NCBI RefSeq assembly: GCF_958295425.1
Contig: NC_081150.1
Span: 3,028,001-3,092,000 of the forward strand
Source: Solea solea
Lineage: Eukaryota; Chordata; Actinopteri; Pleuronectiformes; Soleidae
Length of the DNA stretch: 64,000 nt
Direction of reading: 5' to 3'
Part shown: positions 12,247-51,790 of the stretch, in pieces
Layout: every line of letters starts with the position of its first letter
Numbering within the stretch: position 1 is the first letter of the stretch
Position numbers and translations under genes: made by a program
Notes under the pieces: generated by a model
Database searches by the model: none
Told to the model about the DNA's origin: nothing
The model's input: the letters and a program-made list of their open reading frames with translations, nothing else

Positions 12247-14855
12247 AACAGTCCATTTTACAGGCACGCACTTTCATGTAGCTCTACACCTGGACCAGTT
12301 AGTTTGTGAGGTTTGCATTCAAAGGTGCTCACCTGCTTGTAATGCTGTTCGTAAATGGAGTCCGCAAGCTAAAGCCTGTGTTTAAATCACCCCTTGTGGG
12401 ACTCCTGTGGTTCCCCCATTGGAGCCCACTGAGTTTGCTGATTGCACTGTTACTTGCTTTAACTTCAAAACAGGTTTGGCAACCTTCATGCTTTCTCTGT
12501 GCATCCCCTCTTGTGCCCACTTCACTTCAAGGTTATTTTACACCAGAAGAGTGCAAAGTATTTACCTAATGTTGTCCCTGCAGCCACTGGGACTGGGGTT
12601 TTTGAGCTTGTGAGCTTTTGTACCCCTTAGTTTGCATCAGCTGAGCAGAGACGTTTGCATTCCGTGTGTCCTGTGCGTGTGCTACTCGCATACAGAGACT
12701 GCACTCAAGTGTCTGTCTGTCAGTCTTGCTAATCTAGCTTGAGGCAAAGCTTTCTCACTGGATCGTAAATGCTATCTCCCTGGTTTACAGCAGCATAGGT
12801 TACTTCACATTGGTTCAGGGGCATGGCAACATTGTGAGCTTTTTATAAAGGAGTATCTGTAAGTGACACCTAAGATGCAGCCAGATGGTCATTACAGCAC
12901 ATTTGGTCTACACTACACTACTTGAGAGTCGTCTCCAATTTGTTGGCTGCTCTGAATCAACTGAAAGAGGACAAGAAGGTTATGAGTGTAACCCCCCTAA
13001 AGGAGCACGAGGTAAAACACCTTGTTTCTCTATTGCACAGCTGGGCCTGGTGAAGCGTACTGAGGAACGACTGCCAAGACAGGTCCTTTTAAGTGAAAGC
13101 AGGGCCTTTATATGCTTTATATGTATATAACAGAGGTGCCTTCCCTGGAGGTGTGATATCGTACCATACGATATGTGTTGTACCTCATTCGTCTCCTTTA
13201 GGGAAGAGAATTTAAAACACCATATTCTTACAATAGGACAATCTAAATAAATGTTTAGGTCTTAAAACTAACTGAAGGCTATATACAGTGAGTTCTCCAT
13301 TACACTTGGATATTCAGTTGCAACATGCAACTTCACCAGCAAAATTTAACACACTGTACCTTAAGCAGGTGTAGAAGGGCCAACATCTGTTTTCCTTGTG
13401 TCCAAACTTGCAGTCAGTGCACACAGCAAGGTCAGCACTGACAATGTATCAGAAATGCATATAAAATAACCGTAACCATCCCTTCTGCACATTTAATCCA
13501 ACATTCATTGATACGTTTTTCACGTAGCTCTACTTGCTTGCTTAGTAAGGATTAAATGACTTCCATATTTGTCGCAGTGAGGTCACCAGTTCAACATTTT
13601 GCTCCAGTTCCAAAGTTATGTGTTAAAATTACTTTGACAGACTAAGACTAATAGTCATTTAGGTCTCAGATCTTATGAGATGTGCTGAGGAACCAGTTGA
13701 TCGAGTATTCGGTTATATTTCCATATGTGCAGCTGCCAGGAAACAGCCTTACTGCGGCTATGGAGTCAGACACCGGCAAACACAATAGGGGCTCAGGTTG
13801 TCCTGCCTGAGGGCATTTGCGAACTTTTTTGCAGACAGAAAAAGACGGATTGAAGGAGTAAAGATCGGACTAATTTATCAACCTCATTAATCTTATATCT
13901 GAAATAAATAATGTAATTTAGTTTCTGATTTTCCAGTTAAGCGACACCACTTAATATTTCTAAAAGAAATATCACCAAAAATCACCTTTCCTTTTCCACT
14001 CAGTCTTCCATACCAATTTAGAACCTTGGTTTGAACTCCGGCAGGTTGTATTAACCTTTAGAACACAGAGCATTTAGGCTGATTTTTACTATTACTATAG
14101 TAAAACATATATACAAAGTGTTGTGTATCCCTTTTTTCAGCACAACCTATAGGCAATCTGATGATTTTTGTTTCCATTTTCACCAACTATATAAACACAC
14201 CTCAGCAAAAAGCACTCAAATCTTTAAAAATCAGATTGAATTTGTGAAATTTGTAAATATGATTATTTCAAAGTTCGCTTGGCTGTTTTTATGAACAAAA
14301 ATAGAAGAAAAATTGTCTATTTTGTACAATGATCACTACTATATCACAAAAAAATAATATATGCAATATATACTAATATATGCAATATAAAATGAATCAT
14401 AATTTTGACTAAACTAAACATACAAAGACAAAAAAATGCATTTTTGTAAAGCCTGACGATGTGAACAGATGTAAACACACACCCCACGATGTCCTTATAA
14501 GAGTTGGGTATTATTCCCACTGCAATTTACCAAGGGTGTACCTGTAGCACAGATCCATGCCGCCAGTGAACCTAATCACGGTGTATTTTGACCGCTGTAG
14601 TCAGCAGCTTTAAAACCTTCAAGCCTGCTTCTCCAATATGCCGTGCCTTGTTCAAACCTCATCCCCAGGAAATATGCTAAAACCCTGAGAATGTCTGCGA
14701 AATGTCAAATGCTGTCCTACCAGCTCTAACTGTGTCATTACTGTGTCATCCATCTCACTCCTTTACTCCCGTCTTCATTACTGCGGCTGCTAGTAAAAGA
14801 AAAGAAACAACAATGGAGACTCAGATTTAGTTCAAGCTGTATTTGTGGGTGATTT

Positions 14856-14883
14856 AAAAAAATAAAATAAAATAAAATAAAAA
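14856..14883. repeat. AAAAT microsatellite
   Basis: Tandem 'aaaat' units on the + strand, five or so copies. Confidence 0.8.
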
Positions 14884-16433
14884 CAGAAACTGGTGATGGC
14901 AACAGCAAAGCACCAAGAAGTGTTTCCCTGACCTGGTGGTTCCCTACACTGTTATTCCACAAACAAACCATCAACACCCACATCAAGGTTCAGATAAAAC
15001 GTGATCTCAGTTGGCACTATATGCCAAATCCAACCTCTGCTCATCATAACAGCCATCAGTTAGGTTTAAACTGTGAGGATCACTATTCCGTGTGTCGGCG
15101 CCGACGACGTGTTCATTCACCACGAAACAATGTCTCTGTGAGAAACATGATCTCGTAAAAGCGACCAAACAGACACGACCAAATAGCATTGGCTTCACCC
15201 TCGGAGCATTTGACCTTTAAATTCATCCAGTTCGACAGCATGTTTTTAGCCGTAATGGTGCTTCAGATTTCATCACGTGCAGCTGCGCGCGGTGGTTTGC
15301 ACATACATTGTATTTGGTGGTCACCATGAGGCTTGTTTGTAATGTCTTGTGTTTCACTTCAGCCTCACCATGAACTGACAGCCATCCTTGAGTGCCTGGA
15401 GTAGCTCGAGTTATTTATATTATTAAGACACATTAAAGGGAGAGGCTAAAGCACATTGTTCTGTGACAGTTTTTTTCTACAATCCACTGAATGTTTGAAA
15501 GAAAGAAAGATTTTCCTGCCACATCATTTCCCGCTGTTGCAGAGAACCAGCCTGAAACACAAATGTTCACACTCAGTGGGGACTCAACAAAACAATGACA
15601 AAAGACTCACCTGATAAAAATGTACACATTTGTAAGTGTAAAGAATATGTTTGCTGCTTTTCAATCTGGAAACTGAAGCCCTGAACCAAAGTCCATAGAG
15701 GAAATCAGAGTTTTTAGCTCATAGGATCACAGGAGCTCTGGTCCACTGCTGCCCTGTTTGGTAAGTTTTTGTTACAAAATGAACACATTGGATCTCAGTG
15801 ATTGAGGCAGCAGTCGATCAACAACTCCTGCGAGCTGTGATATAAAATCACTGGTTTATAAATCGACATATTCTGAAGAGGGGGTTGTTTACATGCAGCA
15901 AAACAAAAAAAGCAGGCATTGGATTTATTCTTTGAGCCTCATGTTAAGTGGAGTGTCTGGTCAGACTTGTCAGGAGGATTGTTGTAATAATGTATTTGTT
16001 GAGTTTCATCCAGAGGATGGGAAAGCAATCATTTTGCGATGACAGCTCAGTGAAACCTGTTCCGTCTTTTTTGTGTCTATCGTCCAACTCTCTTTTTGAC
16101 AACTATTTCACCTTCAAAAATACTTAAACACTGGCTCAAAACAAACCAGTCACAAACCTGCTTCTTTGATCTTTTGGCCTTTATACCTTTTTTACTGCTT
16201 ATTATAGGTTGTGCTGATATTTGTGTCTGTGTCTCCATTCATTATATAAGCTCTGTCTGTGAGTTATTTGTGTGGAATGTCTTGCATAATATTACAGTAC
16301 CTGCCTTTTTATGACTATGGATGTAAGTAGTAGTAGTAGTTGATGCTTTCTCCTGAGTTGATTCATGTGCATTGTCCTGAATCACTCAACTTAATAAGTA
16401 AATAAACTCATTAGTCTCCCATTTTTACGGCGC

Positions 16434-17145
16434 TTTAAAGGTCCAGTGTGTAATTTCGGGCCCTAAAACACTGCTAGTATCGTACCACACCAGACTCAAA
16501 CCAAGCCTCAGGTGAGCCTGAGACGACTTTAGGTCCATATTACAACTGCTCTCTATTAACATTAGTTTCTGTTTCTCACTGCCTCGCTCATGTTTCAGAG
16601 AACTCAAGTTAAGTCCTTGACATAAAGTCATAAAGTTAGCTGTGTCTTGCTTTCAGAATCTGAATCAGAATACTTTTATTATCCCGGAGGAAATTGTTTC
16701 GTTACAGTTGCTCCATGTCAGAACCGATAACTTACAGAAAGGAAAGCAACCAAACCACCAAAGAGGGGGCTTTGAGTTTTTCATTGGCCCTCTTTTCTTC
16801 AGGGCCCCCAAGGGTTCCCTGTTTTATTTTAAATGCCCCGCTCTAATGTAATTCACCTGTGTCTTATTAGTATCACCTGTGTTTGATTATCCCTGCCTCT
16901 GATGTGTATGTAATACTTTTGTTTTAGTTCACCTTTAGTTCCTTAGGTTCATCGTCTTGTTAACCATTTCTTCTCCTTGTGTTAAGTTTGTAGTGTTAAA
17001 GACTCTTGTTTTCCACTTCCCAACCTGCATTTGGGTCAATATTTTGTGAAATATAACATTATCGACGTCGTGTGAACTCATTTGACGATGGTTTGAATGT
17101 TACAGACATTCATTCATGTTGGAAACGTACACACTACAGCTTTAA
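16434..17145. mobile_element. Non-autonomous DNA element with a nested repeat
   Basis: The left end 'tttaaaggtccagtgtgtaa' and the right end 'tacacactacagctttaaa' are imperfect inverted repeats. These ends are familiar from fish genomes. Inside, at about 16655-16720, is the motif 'gaatctgaatcagaatactt' followed by 'ttattatcccggaggaaatt', the widespread teleost repeat normally read 'atcagaatactttattaatc'. The stretch 16850-17040 has no open frame of interest. Confidence 0.55.
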
Positions 17146-18520
17146 ACAGAGACTAAACTGTGCTGTTCTCTCGCCCTTGATTTACAATAAGCTTATTGTA
17201 AGACGAATGATTAATAATGGCCATAAATATTTCTCCCCACACACAATAAAAGTGTATTATGTGACAGTCTGTTTGCTCCACTTGTGGATCACTGTCACTG
17301 TCTCTTTTGTTATCATCTTACTTTTTATTTACAAGCTGCTAAATGGAAAAAAACCCAAATACCATCTCACGTAGAAAATCTATAAATATATCTGACGGTA
17401 TTCTCCTGAGACTATAATCTTTGGTACATACACACACACACAGGCACACAAAGACAAAATAAGCGGTCATAATGTGACATGGAAACTCTGGGAATACTCA
17501 AACCTGTTTAGCCACGGCAAGCACTGTGTGCACCTTACTGAATTTCAGGAAGTTCTTTTTGCTCAGCTCATAGTTCCTCTAGGTCACATTTGAGTTTGAC
17601 AGCCTCTACGCTCTGTGGGAGTCTATTCAGTCGCAGCAGAGAGTGAAAGGACAGGCAAACCATGGTAAGAGACTTGGTTTCATATCTGTATTTATATCAG
17701 TAATATTTCACTAGGTCCTGGGCTCATTCTGCGAGCGAGTTGTTTGGAGGTTTGAACAAAACAAAACATGGACTGACTTCATTTTCCACAGCTTTTTGAC
17801 GTTTGCGTACCGAGTAACGGGGAAGGTTTGATCTCCTTACATTGACTCATCGTCATTTACTTAACTGCGCACCGTGTGCATTGTTTCTTACATTGACTGC
17901 TAAGTAAACACTGTTGCCATGGTCTGAGAGAGGCAGAACTGATTTAAGACAATTATTCTATTGACATGTGTTTGTTCGCAAGAATCAACAGAGAAGTGTG
18001 CATTTCTGAAAGTTGGACTATGCAGCACAGACACAGTGCTGTGTTTACCAGTTCATTGGATATTCTTTATTCAGTGCTTTGCTGTTATAATCTACTTAAT
18101 GCAAACACATGCTGGAGCAAATAAATAGGCACATCAAGTGTTTTACAGTTACACTTTCTACAGATAAAACCTATATTTACACAATGACCGATAGCATTCA
18201 GTAAACAAACAAAGATTAAAAAGGAATGTTATGTGTCACAGATAAGAAAGAAGGAAAGTAAATCGAACCTGGAATGCTATAAGCTTTATTTTATATGCAT
18301 ACAATAAGTGATTGATATTGTATAAACTATGTACGATATATATAGATATATATACTTATATATATGTATATTTATATGAATGTGTACATTTCTAAAAAAA
18401 AAACTCCAGTTGCTAGTACTTTATTTGGATTTATTTTAAACTTGTAGGTTGTTTTTTCTTTTTTGAAAGCAGTTTAAGGAAGAGTGAAATGTGTTTTAAC
18501 AGAGGCTTTGTTTATACAAT

Positions 18521-18663
18521 ATTAATAATCAGGATTGCCGCAGGTGCACATTCAAACACTGACTAATGTTTCTGCAAAGCCGCAGATATGTGTGGACTCA
18601 CATTACGGAGCCAGGATTATGCAACCTGTTACTTATGATTCCAACCAAATCCTGATTATTAAT
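18521..18663. repeat. Short perfect inverted repeat (hairpin)
   Basis: 'attaataatcaggatt' (18521-18536) is the exact reverse complement of 'aatcctgattattaat' (18648-18663). The flanks 'acaat' and 'gttgt' extend the pairing with one mismatch. The 111-bp loop includes a second, weaker 'ccaggattat' (18611-18620). Confidence 0.8.
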
Positions 18664-19049
18664 GTTGTCAGGTCGTCAGAGAAAAGGCACCCACTTTAGG
18701 AACGAACTGTTGTTGTGTCGGATGTGTTGTTACTTTCTACCACATACCCCTCCAAAACCTGAGAAAAATAATAATAATCCATTTTATTTATTGTTAGCAC
18801 CTTTCAAAACTCTCATGGTCTCCTTACGTCACTTCACACAAAGCTCAGATATAAACAGAGTAAATGTCTGTGAAATGACTATTAGCGCATGTTAGGCTCA
18901 AAGAAGGAGCAGTCATTCTGGAAATTGAAATGATTGCGCAATAATTATTAACGGTAGAAACGGAACACATTTTATTCTCCGCGTCTCTCACACAATGGTG
19001 TCTTAAAAGAGTCTTTGTAACAAGTCGGTGATGGAAGAAAATGTCCACA

Positions 19050-19262
19050 TTGTAGTGGTAGAGCGAGTCGCCTTTCAACTTGAAGGTTGTGGGTTAGATT
19101 CCTGGCTCCACTAGTCAACGTGGCAAAGTGTATTTACCTCCACGTTGCGTGCAAATGGTTATGAAAGATATGCAGCTGCATATAGAAGTGTTGTGTGAGT
19201 GAATGGGTGTGAATGGGTGAATAGCCATAGCTGCCGTGTAAAGCAGCTTTTGGTGGCATTTT
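19050..19262 (+). mobile_element. tRNA-derived SINE
   Basis: An A-box-like 'tagtggtagagcgagtcgcc' is followed about 20 bp later by a B-box-like 'gggttagattcctgg' (consensus GGTTCGANTCC). The tail 'gtgaatgggtgtgaatgggtg' and 'tgtaaagcagcttttggtgg' is the usual 3' body of a teleost tRNA-derived SINE ('taaagcgctttggg'). No poly-A tail is visible. The A and B boxes are degenerate, so it is probably inactive. Confidence 0.75.
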
Positions 19263-20164
19263 CTCATTGGCTTCATTTTGCAATTTTTGTAGACTAATTG
19301 CTTAAGCGAGTAAGCAAAATGCAAGAAGACCATTTTATAAAGGCACAGTCATGCACCAAATGGAATCCCCCACTGTCCAAGTGGGACATCACTGTAAGAT
19401 CTTGTCTCATAAGATCACTTTGACATCCTAATGAAGGCTGTCAAAGCATTTTCATCATTTAACGTGAGGTAGTACCTTTCTCAAAAGTTACTTCTACATG
19501 TATCTCGCCCCAAAAACCACCTTTGAACATAATGACTCCAGGAAGAGTTTTCAACATTCGTCCTTTTATTCGATCAATGTCCAAAAGTCGGGGAGGCAAT
19601 GAGGCATGTAGCGTCTTTGCTTGACTGCATGAGAGCACAGGAGTGCCAATGCAGGCGGGTTCCAGGCAATGTTTTATGAAAATAATCAAAGTCATGCTAA
19701 TAGTTAACCCCTTTGTATGTATTGCTATAGAGCTTTCAGATGGCACTTTCATTCACATCCAGTCCATTGTAGGTTTTGATTTATTTGACATTCAATCAAA
19801 CACACACACCACAAAGAAAGTAAGGTGGGATTTTACTTTTTTTTTTCTTTTTTTTTACATTTCTATCCCTCAACCAATGGACAGATTCTGACGCTTATGT
19901 CTTTCCAGACTCATTCGTCTTAACAAACAAACCGTGTTGTGTTGGTGTGACAGCAGTCCCTTTGTTAAACTGTGCACCTGTGAGTCAACTGGTGTTCCCT
20001 CACTCTAATAGTGTTTTATGACATGTCACTCATGTCATATCTTTGCATGAGTCGAACACAGAGAACGTGTGTGTGTGCCAGTAAAAACACTCTCCTCGGG
20101 ATACATGTGTTTGATTCCTGAAGCAAATCTCACACACTTGAAAATCACCAATGAGTGTGTCTTG

Positions 20165-20190
20165 TTTTATTTTATTTTATTTTATTTTTT
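20165..20190. repeat. TTTTA microsatellite
   Basis: Repeated 'tttta' units followed by a poly-T run. Confidence 0.75.
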
Positions 20191-21026
20191 TTACTTTTAA
20201 ATTACTAATATTCTGGGATATTGTTTGCAGTCTAAAAGGGGAGGCAAAACAAGCCTTGGGTTTCATCCTATTCCTTTTTTAGCTAGTAATTGTAGCTAGT
20301 GCTAGTAATCCCATATTCACACAAATTGCCACGTTTCTTAATACTAAAATATTAGTAATAATATATTTTTTTACATACTAGGTCTTAAGCTGATGAGCCA
20401 CCAAGCAACAATGAGTTTTTTTGACTCAAAACCAACATTATGGGATCTTCTCTGATACATGCGGTGAAGAGGTGAAGCCATTAAAGGTGTGTAATAAACT
20501 GGAAAACAACAGCGTTCAGCTTGTGTTTATTAGCTGTAAATACATTTTAGTCTGACAGTCTGTCTGTTGAGACTTAAGTGAAGCAACTGTTCACTTAAGT
20601 CTAAATTATAGTTCAAACTTTGTCAGGTGGATCCGAGCCAAACGACATTGTAGTTAATGGATTTCACTTTCAGTGCTCGTGAAGGTAAAGTTTCAAAGTC
20701 TATAACAGATTTGGAACCAGTCCCAGAAACCTTGTGTGTAATTAGTTTCATGTTAAAGGTGTGTAAATTTGCACGTGTACTACCTGCTCTTATATAAAAG
20801 TAGTTTTATATAGTCTTAACACTTATTATTAATTACATTCCTTAAACCTTTAACCTTTTTATCTGTCTTTTTTTAACAATGGATGATTGAAATGTTTCAC
20901 CTTTGTAAATGTTTGTCTACAGCACTTTGTGAATGAAAACTGTCCTGTAATTAAAACTGCACCCGGATGGAAACACTAAATCTATATTTTTTTTCTACCT
21001 CTTCCTCTTCAACTCTCTTGAAAGGA

Positions 21027-47645
<26,619 letters not shown>

Positions 47646-48540
47646 AATGATTCAAAACATCTGTCGGATGTGAACATTGTCAGTACCACTGTAGAAACAA
47701 TCAGAAACTGGCTTATGTTCATGATATCATCAAAGCTTAGATAGTTGTGTATAAAGATGTTTGAATGAAAATCTCAGTAATGAAAGTGATATATAAACAA
47801 ATGTTTAGTGAAAATGTCATAAATGAAACTGTGAATTATTATTAGAATTATTTTTGTTAAACACTTGACAACTGCTGTGGGTTGTGTGTAATCCTGCTAT
47901 TATTTATGTTAAATACCACAAACGCATGAGAGCCAGAGTAGTTTACATGGAAATTGCAGGATTGGAAGCATTTGGCAGTTAGTAAATAGCTAATAATTAC
48001 TGAATAAGTCAGCTTACATAAATTGAAGGTACAGTATGTAGTAATTGGGGGATCTATTGAAAGAAAAGGAATGCAATTATGATTATATTATAATATTAAT
48101 TATAATTATGTCTGAAACTATGAGTAGTTGTTACTTAGAATGAGCCTGATATGGGGGCAGGTCCCTGTTGTTCTAGCTTTCAAAGTGGATTTATAGATGT
48201 ATTAATGTTAACTGAGGGCCACCATAGTTTGACCTTCAACATTCGGGGTGTATTTAGATGATTTCCATTTGCAACCTCAGTGCCTCCAATTCTACCTACA
48301 GAACCTTGACTCCTCAAGTAAAAAGTAGCTAGAATTTCACAAAGTGCACTAATGACCCAGATTTATTCCGTGCTCCTTAACAATTGCACATTTTATTCAA
48401 AAAGTATTTAGTCAAATAATAAACCATTGTTCATCATTTTGCATCATGAACAGACATGATCTTGAAAAAGGAAGCGAGAATCAGCCAAAAAAAAGATATA
48501 TATAAATAAAATGTACAACAAAAAACCTAATACATGTGCT
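47646..48540 (+). other. Probable 3' UTR of the ADGRF gene
   Basis: AT-rich non-coding sequence after the stop, ending near AATAAA at 48418-48423 or 48505-48510. The boundary is inferred. Confidence 0.45.
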
Positions 48541-49861
48541 AACTTTCATCCGCAGGAAACATCTAAAATGTGTTTATATGAGGTTCATCTGGTAATAAGT
48601 CCTTCAGTTATGCATGTAAACTGATTGAAAAATGTTTTGGTTGCTCTTAACAAGCCCCTTGCACTTATGCCCAATACATTATATTTTTGTTAAATGGCTC
48701 AGATTTTAAGTCGTCTTGCAAACTGTGGTCTGTAACTGATAATGTGTGGTCAGCTTAACAACATCTCTGGAAACTTTGACATCTTTGCTGCACTCAAAGA
48801 CTGTATATAAAGATGGATGAGACAGAAGCTGCCAAAACCAAAAAGTGCAGCACCGATCACATCCCTTACGCCCAGTCAGAGACCGCCAATGTACTTAAAT
48901 AAGTTACAAAAATCTCATAACTTTCATCCTTGTTAATTGTGTGTGTTGTGTTGTATAGAGTGTGTCAGATTTAATGCAGATGTATTATATTTTATTATAT
49001 AAATATATTTTTCCTTTTTAAATGATAAAAAAGACTACAGACAACATGGAAACTGGAAAGAGTGTGTTTTTTAGAGGACACCAGACAAACATTGCTTATA
49101 ACATGATTATCCTATTAAATATTTTAAATATAACATAAATGGATAAATAAGTATAATATTTGTCAGGTAGTATAGAATCATACACATCTAGATCTAGAAG
49201 ATGCTGTTTGTGCATACTGTTGCATAAATCCACATGATTTAGTTAAAACTTAAAAAGGTCACTTTGTCAGAAGCCACTTTAAAGCCTTGCTCATGTATAG
49301 GGCTGAGACAATTACTCGATTATTAATCAATTACTAAATGAATTGTCAATTATTTTGATAGTCCATTAATCGGTTTGAGTGTTTTTAAAGAATTAAAACA
49401 AATTTAACCAATATATTTGGTTTCTATGCTCCATAGAACACAGCAATCATTAAAACTGAATCATTTTGGTTTGTGGACAAAACAAGACATTAGAGATCAT
49501 CATCATTTCCAGGTTTGGGGAACAATGATCAACATTTTCAGACATTTTCTGCACCAAAGGATTATTCGATTCATCGGAAAAACAAGCCCCATTCGTGTGA
49601 CTGAAGCACTTTCATGAATAACTGAACTAATAACATTTACTGAGACATAAACCACACATTTAACTGATATATAAGCCATTTCAGCAAATTGGAAATAACA
49701 ACGTACGCAGTGAAGGACATACTCATGAGGTTTAAGGAGGCATGGACCATCAAAACAGGGCCATCATTTAGGTAATGTGCTTTGTGTAGATCAAGGTCAA
49801 AATGAGACGAAGAGTAACATTCAGAAATTATTAGTGACATGACGGGGAGTCAAATATTGGT
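48541..49861. other. Intergenic DNA between the converging ADGRF and TAAR genes
   Basis: Only the MITE-like repeat at 49294-49590 is recognisable. The first TAAR (- strand) ends at 49862 and its 3' UTR probably extends down into this stretch. Its polyadenylation site is not resolved. Confidence 0.5.
49294..49590. repeat. MITE-like 'ATTAATCGATTA' repeat, copy 3
   Basis: It starts 'gggctgagacaattactcga' and contains 'gtggacaaaacaagacatta' and 'catttccaggtttggg' as in the copies at 496-727 and 3314-3632. The right end is less well kept. Confidence 0.6.
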
Positions 49862-50830
49862 TCAAAAGAGTTTTGAATTACAAAAATTACCTTGAAATAT
49901 TTTCCCCGTAATGATCATCCTAAAAGCTTCTCGAAACCAGCTGTAAAAGAAAGCATAAACACATGGATTGAACATTGAGTTGGACCATCCAAGCCACTTA
50001 AAGGACTGAAGAACATGAAGCGGTATTGTGTTGTTGCTCAAAGGTTGAAGGGTGATGCACAGAAAGAAAGGCGTCCAACTCATGAGAAAAACCCCCATCA
50101 CAATGGCAAGAGTTTTAGTCGCCTTTCTCTCCACTTTACTCACACTTGCACCAGCTTTTGCCATGCTCAGGATGCTGCGGGCCTGTCTCTGTGCCACCAT
50201 CAGAATCTTTAGGTAGATTGCAAACATGATGACGGCTGGTATGAAAAACACAGTAAGCGCACCCATGATGAGTGAACTGTGTGATTTATTTTGTATTAAA
50301 ACACACCTGTTGTTTTTCTTCCCTTGATTTGGCGCCAATGTGATAATAATCCCAATTAGAGCAGAAAAGGTCCACGTCACCAGGATCATGATCCCAACGA
50401 CACGGACATTGATTTTAGTTGTGTATCTCAGAGGCTGACACACTGCGTAATATCTGTCAACAGAAATGAAGCACAAGTTCAGAATGGAGGAATTGCAGAG
50501 TAACATATCGAAACTGCCTCTCAATCGACAGAGGACATCTTGAAGAGGCCAATTTGAGCGCACGTAGAGTAAGATGCTGAAAGGCAAAACTAAAAGTCCA
50601 ACTAAGAGGTCAGCCACAGCCAGAGAGAGCATCAGGAAGTTTGTAGGAGTTTGGAGCTGTTTGAAGTAAACAATGGAGATTATGACAAGAAGGTTTCCAA
50701 ACATTATGAGAACTGACAAAGAGCCACCAAAAATACATAATAGATACGAAATAGTCACTGCAGTTATGTCAGGCACATTTGCTGAGTCGTTCAAAAGAAG
50801 CTGCTGTGCAACAGCATCGGAAGAATCCAT
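49862..50830 (-). CDS. Trace amine-associated receptor, copy 1 (322 aa)
   Basis: Single-exon rhodopsin-class receptor. In other vertebrates such receptors detect volatile amines in olfactory neurons. Seen: N-glycosylation site NDS near residue 14; TM1 with GNLLVI; Asp in LAVADLL (TM2); Asp108 (3.32), the amine-binding residue; DRY at 125-127; Cys101 and Cys176 for the loop disulfide; SWTPF in TM6; and the full TAAR fingerprint [16 protein letters not shown] at 284-299. Position 7.43 is Trp282 (WLGWSNS) where many TAARs have Tyr. TM5 has no Asp at 5.42, so a monoamine-type pocket is expected. The C-terminus [14 protein letters not shown] is typical of fish TAARs. It differs most from the other three copies. 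Start: the Met at 50830 gives the usual length. Confidence 0.93.
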   Translation of the reverse strand: MDSSDAVAQQLLLNDSANVPDITAVTISYLLCIFGGSLSVLIMFGNLLVIISIVYFKQLQTPTNFLMLSLAVADLLVGLLVLPFSILLYVRSNWPLQDVLCRLRGSFDMLLCNSSILNLCFISVDRYYAVCQPLRYTTKINVRVVGIMILVTWTFSALIGIIITLAPNQGKKNNRCVLIQNKSHSSLIMGALTVFFIPAVIMFAIYLKILMVAQRQARSILSMAKAGASVSKVERKATKTLAIVMGVFLMSWTPFFLCITLQPLSNNTIPLHVLQSFKWLGWSNSMFNPCVYAFFYSWFREAFRMIITGKIFQGNFCNSKLF

Positions 50831-51008
50831 GCAAAAATTGATAAATCTGCGATAACATGTCTACACTAAGACAAATAAGCATAATCAGTACCAAGTCTCT
50901 GTATTTTTCACGCCATGCTCATAATCCTGGTTTGCGCGTCTGAAGTGAAAGGTGTCCCTCGTCTCTCTGATGCTGGACAGAAGGGCAGGATTAGAAATAA
51001 TGTCCAGG

Positions 51009-51024
51009 CTCATTAGCATATTCA
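51009..51024 (-). promoter_or_regulatory. Conserved TAAR upstream element, copy 1
   Basis: 'ctcattagcatattca' (on the gene strand tgaatatgctaatgag), about 180 bp before the start codon at 50830. It is identical at the other three TAAR genes. It contains ATGCTAAT, a POU/homeodomain-type site. Function is inferred from conservation. Confidence 0.5.
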
Positions 51025-51599
51025 CTAAAAGAAAGTTGTGTGGAAAGCAGGGATCTGAAACTCACATGACCTGGAGGCAAATGAACATCTAGTCTGGTCT
51101 CAAGGGCCTGTCATGTGGGAAATATCCCATTGTGATAGCTCAATGGAACGGTATATTATTAACAAAAAATGATGTATATATGATGTTAAATGAATCTGTA
51201 AGTAAAATTTTAAAAAACAAACAAACATGCTGAAATACTTAATTGTAATTTGCTATTGAGTGACAGGCCACATGTAGTAGATTGGTGAGCAATATTTTGA
51301 TTTACTGAGTCACCACACCTCTAGTAATGTTTACAACCTACCTGCTTGTGAATGGTCTTGTGATTAATATCCATACGTAGACTTTTTAGTCTGTTATTTA
51401 CTAATCTAAGCACATCTAAGTGGCCAAGAGTGATTGTACATTACCATTTAAATAACTTAATGACTAGTTATATTATGGGAGTTCAGAATATTCAGCCGTT
51501 CACACTGTCTGCAGTAATTACTGTTGGATGCAGTGATGAAGACAGTGATGCTATTATTATTATTGTTTTTAATGAATATTTTAGTAAGGACACATCATT

Positions 51600-51790
51600 G
51601 ACATTGTGCATTCCCTAGACCATTACCCTAACCTAAACCCAATTCTAACTGTAAAACCAGGTCTTAACCCTAACAAAAACTACTTTAAGGTTATGGGGCT
51701 CAGATAAAATGTCCCCACAAATATAGGTTTATACGTTTTTTTGGACCTCACAAAGATATAAATAAAGGTAAGCACTTTTTTTGTGGGAGA
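51600..51790. repeat. Dispersed teleost repeat, copy 2
   Basis: Telomere-like 'accctaaccta' runs, then 'aaaatgtccccacaaatata' and 'ggacctcacaaagatataaa'. This is a familiar fish repeat; an inverted relative lies at 170-310. Confidence 0.55.

Larger units (their letters stand above)
7950..21024. other. Intergenic region between tnfrsf21 and the ADGRF gene
   Basis: About 13 kb with no supported gene. Identified contents: the tnfrsf21 pseudo-fragment (8978-9430), related dispersed repeats near 8452-8580, 9990-10080 and 15660-15790 (sharing 'ccatagag.aaatcag'), a foldback element (12013-12246), an AAAAT tract (14856-14883), a DNA-element pair of ends (16434-17145), a hairpin (18521-18663), a tRNA-derived SINE (19050-19262) and a TTTTA tract (20165-20190). 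The remaining sequence, including 12300-14800 and 17900-18500, shows nothing I can name. Open frames there are short and start in random context. Confidence 0.6.

Noticed and set aside
12306..13130. Cluster of small open frames in the intergenic region
   Set aside because: No domain, no splice context, overlapping on both strands; not supported as a gene.
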